A stretch of 64,000 nt of DNA from Sphingobium sp. MI1205 (GTDB taxonomy: Bacteria; Pseudomonadota; Alphaproteobacteria; Sphingomonadales; Sphingomonadaceae). Where the stretch lies: the NCBI RefSeq assembly GCF_001563285.1, contig NZ_CP005189.1:1-64000 (forward strand), given 5' to 3'. The translations under genes were made by a program, and so were the position numbers. The notes under the pieces are model-generated. The model had not been told where the DNA came from and did no database searches. It saw only the letters and a list, made by a program, of their open reading frames with translations. Shown in pieces: positions 60,346 to 64,000 of the stretch. The stretch's first letter is position 1, and every line of letters starts with the position of its first letter.

Positions 60346-60988
60346 CCTCTCCAGCAGCCGATTCTTTGTTCAGCTTACCGTAACGGAAATTTACATAAGG
60401 CCGCGCCTCCGTCAACCATCATGCGAAATTTCCTGGCGATAACCTAAGTAAAGATTACAATCATTTGAAATCGTCTATACTTCTGCTCCGAGTGTATCGA
60501 CGAGCATTTATAAGATATTGATAGTAAATATTTTTCGCGGCGAACTCGTACCCGGTAGGCGCGCTATATCAATTCCTGCGTGCGGAGACTTTCATCAGTG
60601 GCGCGCAATCCGTGCCCTGCACTCCTTCCATCCTACCCAAAAGAGTGAAGCTCAGTTCAACGAGGTTGCAGGACTTCTTTGAAGCCGCAGGGCCATCGCC
60701 TGGAAGCGGACGGCTCGTTCATTGTGCTGGGCGATGGTCGCCTGGTCTGCGCCGCGCAGACGGGCTTCTCTGGCCCGCCGCGCTTCCTTGGCCGCGCAGG
60801 CCGAAAAATGCGATGCGTCATGGGGGCGCATGACCCTGTCCTCTCTACTTCTTATGCCGACCCTTATATCATCGGGTCTGTCGCGGCAGCTATAATGCAG
60901 GTTATAAGCAAAAATGCTGCAATTTTCTGACCCTGTTTCACCAAAATTTTTTTATGCGTAATGGGCTGCGAAAACAGGGAAATTCCAG
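60346..60988. other. AT-rich intergenic region
   Basis: About 640 bases between the small orphan gene and the lysR-type gene. The tract at about 60360-60560 and another at 60890-60960 are clearly AT-richer than the window. A frame at 60679-60930 (83 codons) is open but its product is not protein-like and it has a weak start, so I do not call it. No repeats or RNA gene recognised. Confidence 0.5.
60388..60415 (-). promoter_or_regulatory. Sigma-70-like promoter of the small orphan gene
   Basis: On the minus strand TTGACG (60415-60410) and TAAATT (60393-60388) are separated by 16 bases, giving a start near 60381 and a leader of about 40 bases to the ATG at 60339. Confidence 0.5.
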
Positions 60989-61912
60989 TCAACGGGCCGG
61001 GTCCGGGATCGTCCGTCCGCCCTTATTCCACGATGCATGGCGGAAGATATCGCGCAGAAAGCCGATGAAGGCATCGACGGCGGCGGGGCGACCGGCGGCG
61101 CGTGGGTGAACCGCATAAACGGCAAGATCATCGGGGCCTTCCCAGCCATCCAGGATGCGGACAAGTTTTCCTTCGGCCAGCAGGACGCCCACATCCCAGA
61201 GGGAGCGGAGGGCGATGCCGGTGCCGGTCAGCGCCAGTTCGCGGACGATCTCGCTGGAGTTGGTGCGCACATGGCTGCGGCCGTCGATCAGCTTGCGCGA
61301 CCGGCCGTTGACCAGCCGCCAGGGAAGCTGTCCTTCCGCGGCGAGCAGCCGGTGGTCGGGCAGGTCGGCGATTTTTCGAGGCGCTTCATGCGCGGCGAGA
61401 TAGGCCGGACTGGCGCACAGGATGCGGCGGTTGGCGGCCAGATGATGTCCTTCCAGATGATGTGGAATGGCATCGGTTATGCGAATGGCGACGTCGATGC
61501 GCTGGGCCAGCAGGTCTTCATAAGCGTCGGAAAGATTGAGTTGGAGTTCGACCCTTGGATGGGCGTCGAGGAAGCGGCCGACATGCGGCGCGACATGCAG
61601 CCGGCCAAATGATGTCGGGGCGGAGATGCGCAGCGATCCCGTTGCGGCGCGGTGGCGGTTCATGACCCGGTCCTCGGCCTGCTGGATCGCTTCCAGAATG
61701 GCGACGATGTCCCGATGAAGGATAGCCCCTTCCTCGGTCAGCGCCAGCCTGCGGGTGGTGCGGTGGACCAGGCGGACGCCAAGGCGTGTTTCAAGGCGCG
61801 AAATGCGCTTCGACATCATCGCTGGCGAAATGTTGAGTATCCGGCCCGCTGCCGACAGACTGCCCGCGTCGATCGCCCTAGCGAACAGAACATAATCCGG
61901 GTCCATCGTCAT
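60989..61912 (-). CDS. LysR-family transcriptional regulator
   Basis: A 307-residue regulator with an N-terminal winged helix ([18 protein letters not shown] with [18 protein letters not shown], residues 8-60) and an effector-binding domain to the C-terminus. GGGGAAAAG precedes ATG 61912; a second ATG two codons on is possible. It is divergent from malate synthase G with a 99-base shared region, the normal layout for a LysR regulator and its target. The inducer cannot be read; glyoxylate or glycolate would be natural guesses. Confidence 0.9.
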   Translation of the reverse strand: MTMDPDYVLFARAIDAGSLSAAGRILNISPAMMSKRISRLETRLGVRLVHRTTRRLALTEEGAILHRDIVAILEAIQQAEDRVMNRHRAATGSLRISAPTSFGRLHVAPHVGRFLDAHPRVELQLNLSDAYEDLLAQRIDVAIRITDAIPHHLEGHHLAANRRILCASPAYLAAHEAPRKIADLPDHRLLAAEGQLPWRLVNGRSRKLIDGRSHVRTNSSEIVRELALTGTGIALRSLWDVGVLLAEGKLVRILDGWEGPDDLAVYAVHPRAAGRPAAVDAFIGFLRDIFRHASWNKGGRTIPDPAR

Positions 61913-62011
61913 CTTTTCCCCACAGGAAAATATCTTTCAACCTTTTGTTGCCTAGTGCGAGGATGGCCAAGGGTCTATAGGCGAAGCGCAGTCTTTTTGC
62001 GGAGTGTTTCC

Positions 62012-64000
62012 ATGCCCGACATGATCGAAAAATCCGGCCTGAAGGTCGCCGCGCCGCTGGCGGGCTTCATTGATGAGCAGGTTTTGCCGGGGACCGGCAT
62101 TGACGCCGCGTCCTTCTGGAGCGGGGTGGCAGGGATTTTCGCGCAGTTCGCGCCGCGCAATGCCGCTCTGCTGGCAAAGCGGGACGCGATCCAGGCACAG
62201 ATTGATGCATGGCATGCCGCGCGGACCGGGCAGAAGCTGGATAACGGAGCCTATCAGGCGTTCCTGACGGAGATCGGTTATCTCACGCCGGAGCCTGCGC
62301 CTTTCGCCATCGGATCGACGCGGGTCGATGATGAACTGGCGACGCTGGCCGGTCCGCAGCTGGTCGTGCCGATCCTCAACGCGCGGTTCCTGCTGAACGC
62401 CGCCAATGCGCGCTGGGGCAGCCTGTATGACGCGCTGTACGGCTCCGATGCGATCACCGACACGCCTGCTGGCAAGGGCTATGACGCGGCGCGCGGCGCG
62501 CAGGTCATCGCTTGGGCCAAGGCGTTTCTGGATCGGGCGGTTCCGCTGGCCGAAGGAAGCTGGACCGACTGGACGGGCGGCGCGCCTGTGCTGCGTGATC
62601 CAACGCAACTGGCGGGCCGCGCTGGCGACAATATCCTGCTGCGCAACAACGGCCTGCATATCGAGCTGGTGATCGACGCCGTACATCCCATCGGGCGGGA
62701 TGATCCGGCGCATCTGGCCGACATTGTTCTGGAATCGGCGCTGTCGACGATCTGCGACCTGGAGGATTCGGTCGCGGCGGTGGACGCTGTCGACAAGGTT
62801 GCGGCCTATGCCAATTGGCTGGGGCTGATGAAGGGCGAACTGGAAGAGACGTTCGACAAGAATGGCGCGATGATGACGCGGCGGTTAAATGGCGATCGCA
62901 GCTATGTCGCGCCGGACGGAAGCAGCTTCACGCTGCCGGGACGGTCGCTGCTGTTCGTGCGCAATGTCGGCCATCTGATGACGACGCCCGCCGTGCGGCT
63001 GGCCGATGGGACGGAGGCGCCGGAGGGGATATTGGATGGCATCGTCACCACCCTGATCGCCTTGCATGACCTTCGCCGGAAGGGGCGTTTCGTCAACAGC
63101 CGCGCGGGCAGCATCTATATCGTCAAGCCCAAGATGCACGGGCCGGAAGAGGTCGCCTTCACCAACGACCTGTTCGATGCGATCGAGGATTTGCTGGGCC
63201 TGGACCGGCATCAGCTGAAGGTCGGGGTGATGGATGAAGAGCGGCGGACGTCCGCCAACCTTGCCGCCTGCATCCATGCGGTGCGCGACCGGATCGTGTT
63301 CATCAACACCGGCTTCCTCGATCGCACGGGCGATGAAATCCACACGTCGATGCGCGCGGGCCCGATGATCCGCAAGGGCGACATGAAGGGCGCGGCGTGG
63401 ATCAAGGCCTATGAAGATCGCAATGTGCAGATCGGCCTTGCCTGCGGGCTGTCCGGCAAGGCGCAGATCGGCAAGGGCATGTGGGCCGCGCCAGACCGGA
63501 TGGCGGACATGCTGGACCAGAAGATCGGACATCCCATGACGGGCGCGAATACGGCCTGGGTGCCATCGCCTACTGCCGCGACGCTGCACGCCACGCATTA
63601 TCAATCGGTCGATGTGTTCGCGCGGCAGGAAGAGCGGAAGGCTGAGCCGGTGGCGGGGCTGGATGCCTTGCTCACGATCCCGCTGGCGGCGGGGCAGAAC
63701 TGGTCTCCGCAGGATATACGCGACGAGCTGGATAATAATGCGCAGGGCATATTGGGCTATGTCGTGCGCTGGGTGGACCAGGGCGTCGGCTGTTCCAAGG
63801 TGCCGGACATTCATGACATCGGCTTGATGGAGGACCGCGCGACGTTGCGCATTTCCTCGCAACATATCGCCAACTGGTTGCTGCATGGCGTGTGTTCAGC
63901 CGATGAGGTCGAGGCGGCGCTGCGGCGGATGGCGGCAAAGGTCGATGCGCAGAATGCGGGCGATCCGCTCTACCAGCCGATGAGCGGGCGGGAAGAGAGC
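62012..64000 (+). CDS. glcB: Malate synthase G (3' end outside window)
   Basis: The first 663 residues of malate synthase G, which condenses glyoxylate and acetyl-CoA to malate. The frame is open to the last base. The family has about 720 residues, so roughly 60 are missing. Landmarks are [14 protein letters not shown], the glyoxylate-site region [30 protein letters not shown], and [19 protein letters not shown] 62012 is preceded by GCGGAG. No isocitrate lyase gene is visible here. It is probably controlled by the divergent LysR-type regulator. Confidence 0.95.
   Translation, partial: MPDMIEKSGLKVAAPLAGFIDEQVLPGTGIDAASFWSGVAGIFAQFAPRNAALLAKRDAIQAQIDAWHAARTGQKLDNGAYQAFLTEIGYLTPEPAPFAIGSTRVDDELATLAGPQLVVPILNARFLLNAANARWGSLYDALYGSDAITDTPAGKGYDAARGAQVIAWAKAFLDRAVPLAEGSWTDWTGGAPVLRDPTQLAGRAGDNILLRNNGLHIELVIDAVHPIGRDDPAHLADIVLESALSTICDLEDSVAAVDAVDKVAAYANWLGLMKGELEETFDKNGAMMTRRLNGDRSYVAPDGSSFTLPGRSLLFVRNVGHLMTTPAVRLADGTEAPEGILDGIVTTLIALHDLRRKGRFVNSRAGSIYIVKPKMHGPEEVAFTNDLFDAIEDLLGLDRHQLKVGVMDEERRTSANLAACIHAVRDRIVFINTGFLDRTGDEIHTSMRAGPMIRKGDMKGAAWIKAYEDRNVQIGLACGLSGKAQIGKGMWAAPDRMADMLDQKIGHPMTGANTAWVPSPTAATLHATHYQSVDVFARQEERKAEPVAGLDALLTIPLAAGQNWSPQDIRDELDNNAQGILGYVVRWVDQGVGCSKVPDIHDIGLMEDRATLRISSQHIANWLLHGVCSADEVEAALRRMAAKVDAQNAGDPLYQPMSGREES

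Noticed and set aside
60679..60930. Open frame of 83 codons in the AT-rich gap
   Set aside because: No convincing ribosome binding site and the product does not look protein-like.

Overview
The window looks like the beginning of a secondary replicon (chromid or megaplasmid) of a sphingomonad alphaproteobacterium such as Sphingobium, Sphingomonas or Novosphingobium. Base 1 is the start codon of an RPA-type plasmid replication initiator. An iteron array, an AT-rich stretch and a DnaA-box-like site follow it. GC is high, and gene types common in sphingomonads are present (DUF3606, KaiC/hybrid-kinase pair, RHE_PE00001-type regulator). Chromosome-like genes (htpG, katE, a thiolase, malate synthase G) sit beside accessory ones, which fits a chromid. 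No rRNA, tRNA, CRISPR array or intact insertion sequence was seen.

Layout. 1-2.7 kb: repA, origin and a replicon-type regulator. 2.7-13 kb: stress and signalling genes, namely htpG with a heat-shock-type promoter, small orphan genes, a short ORF coupled to kaiC and a hybrid histidine kinase, DUF3606, catalase katE and a Crp/Fnr regulator. 13.2-36.6 kb: nine genes on the plus strand, mostly overlapping or a few bases apart. They encode a CHAT/TPR protein, a CHASE2 adenylate/guanylate cyclase, a FecR-domain protein, a two-partner secretion pair (TpsB and a 2116-residue Gly-rich TpsA), a pentahaem cytochrome c, a tandem GlcG/HbpS lipoprotein, an outer-membrane beta-barrel and a decahaem cytochrome with a C-terminal LVIVD domain. 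A VapBC pair follows. 37.4-43.5 kb on the minus strand: an FAD-reductase/cNMP/ferredoxin fusion, a polytopic b-type membrane protein, an FHA-TM-decahaem fusion and a CpdA-like phosphodiesterase. A CcmI-like TPR protein is divergent from these.

44.6-46.8 kb holds a GIY-YIG protein among REP-like repeats, a nucleotidyltransferase/phosphoesterase pair and a large hairpin. 47-54.7 kb is a cell-surface island: a lone TpsB, a 2OG-Fe(II) oxygenase, a collagen-like lipoprotein, a degenerate EAL protein, an autotransporter-type barrel and an orphan ParB. Related palindromes (TTTTGCGTGCACGCAAAA type) recur in it. 55-64 kb: iron permease, a second hybrid kinase, thiolase, an AT-rich gap with a small orphan gene, and a LysR regulator divergent from malate synthase G, which runs off the end.

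The most interesting part is 13-44.6 kb. I read it as a transenvelope redox system with about 25 c-type haems: cytoplasmic NAD(P)H/FAD/Fe-S module, membrane cytochrome b-like protein, FHA-anchored decahaem, periplasmic pentahaem, outer-membrane barrel and LVIVD decahaem. It is physically linked to a two-partner secreted surface protein and to cyclic-nucleotide synthesis, sensing and breakdown. I do not recognise this combination as a described system. The function is inference from gene order and domains.
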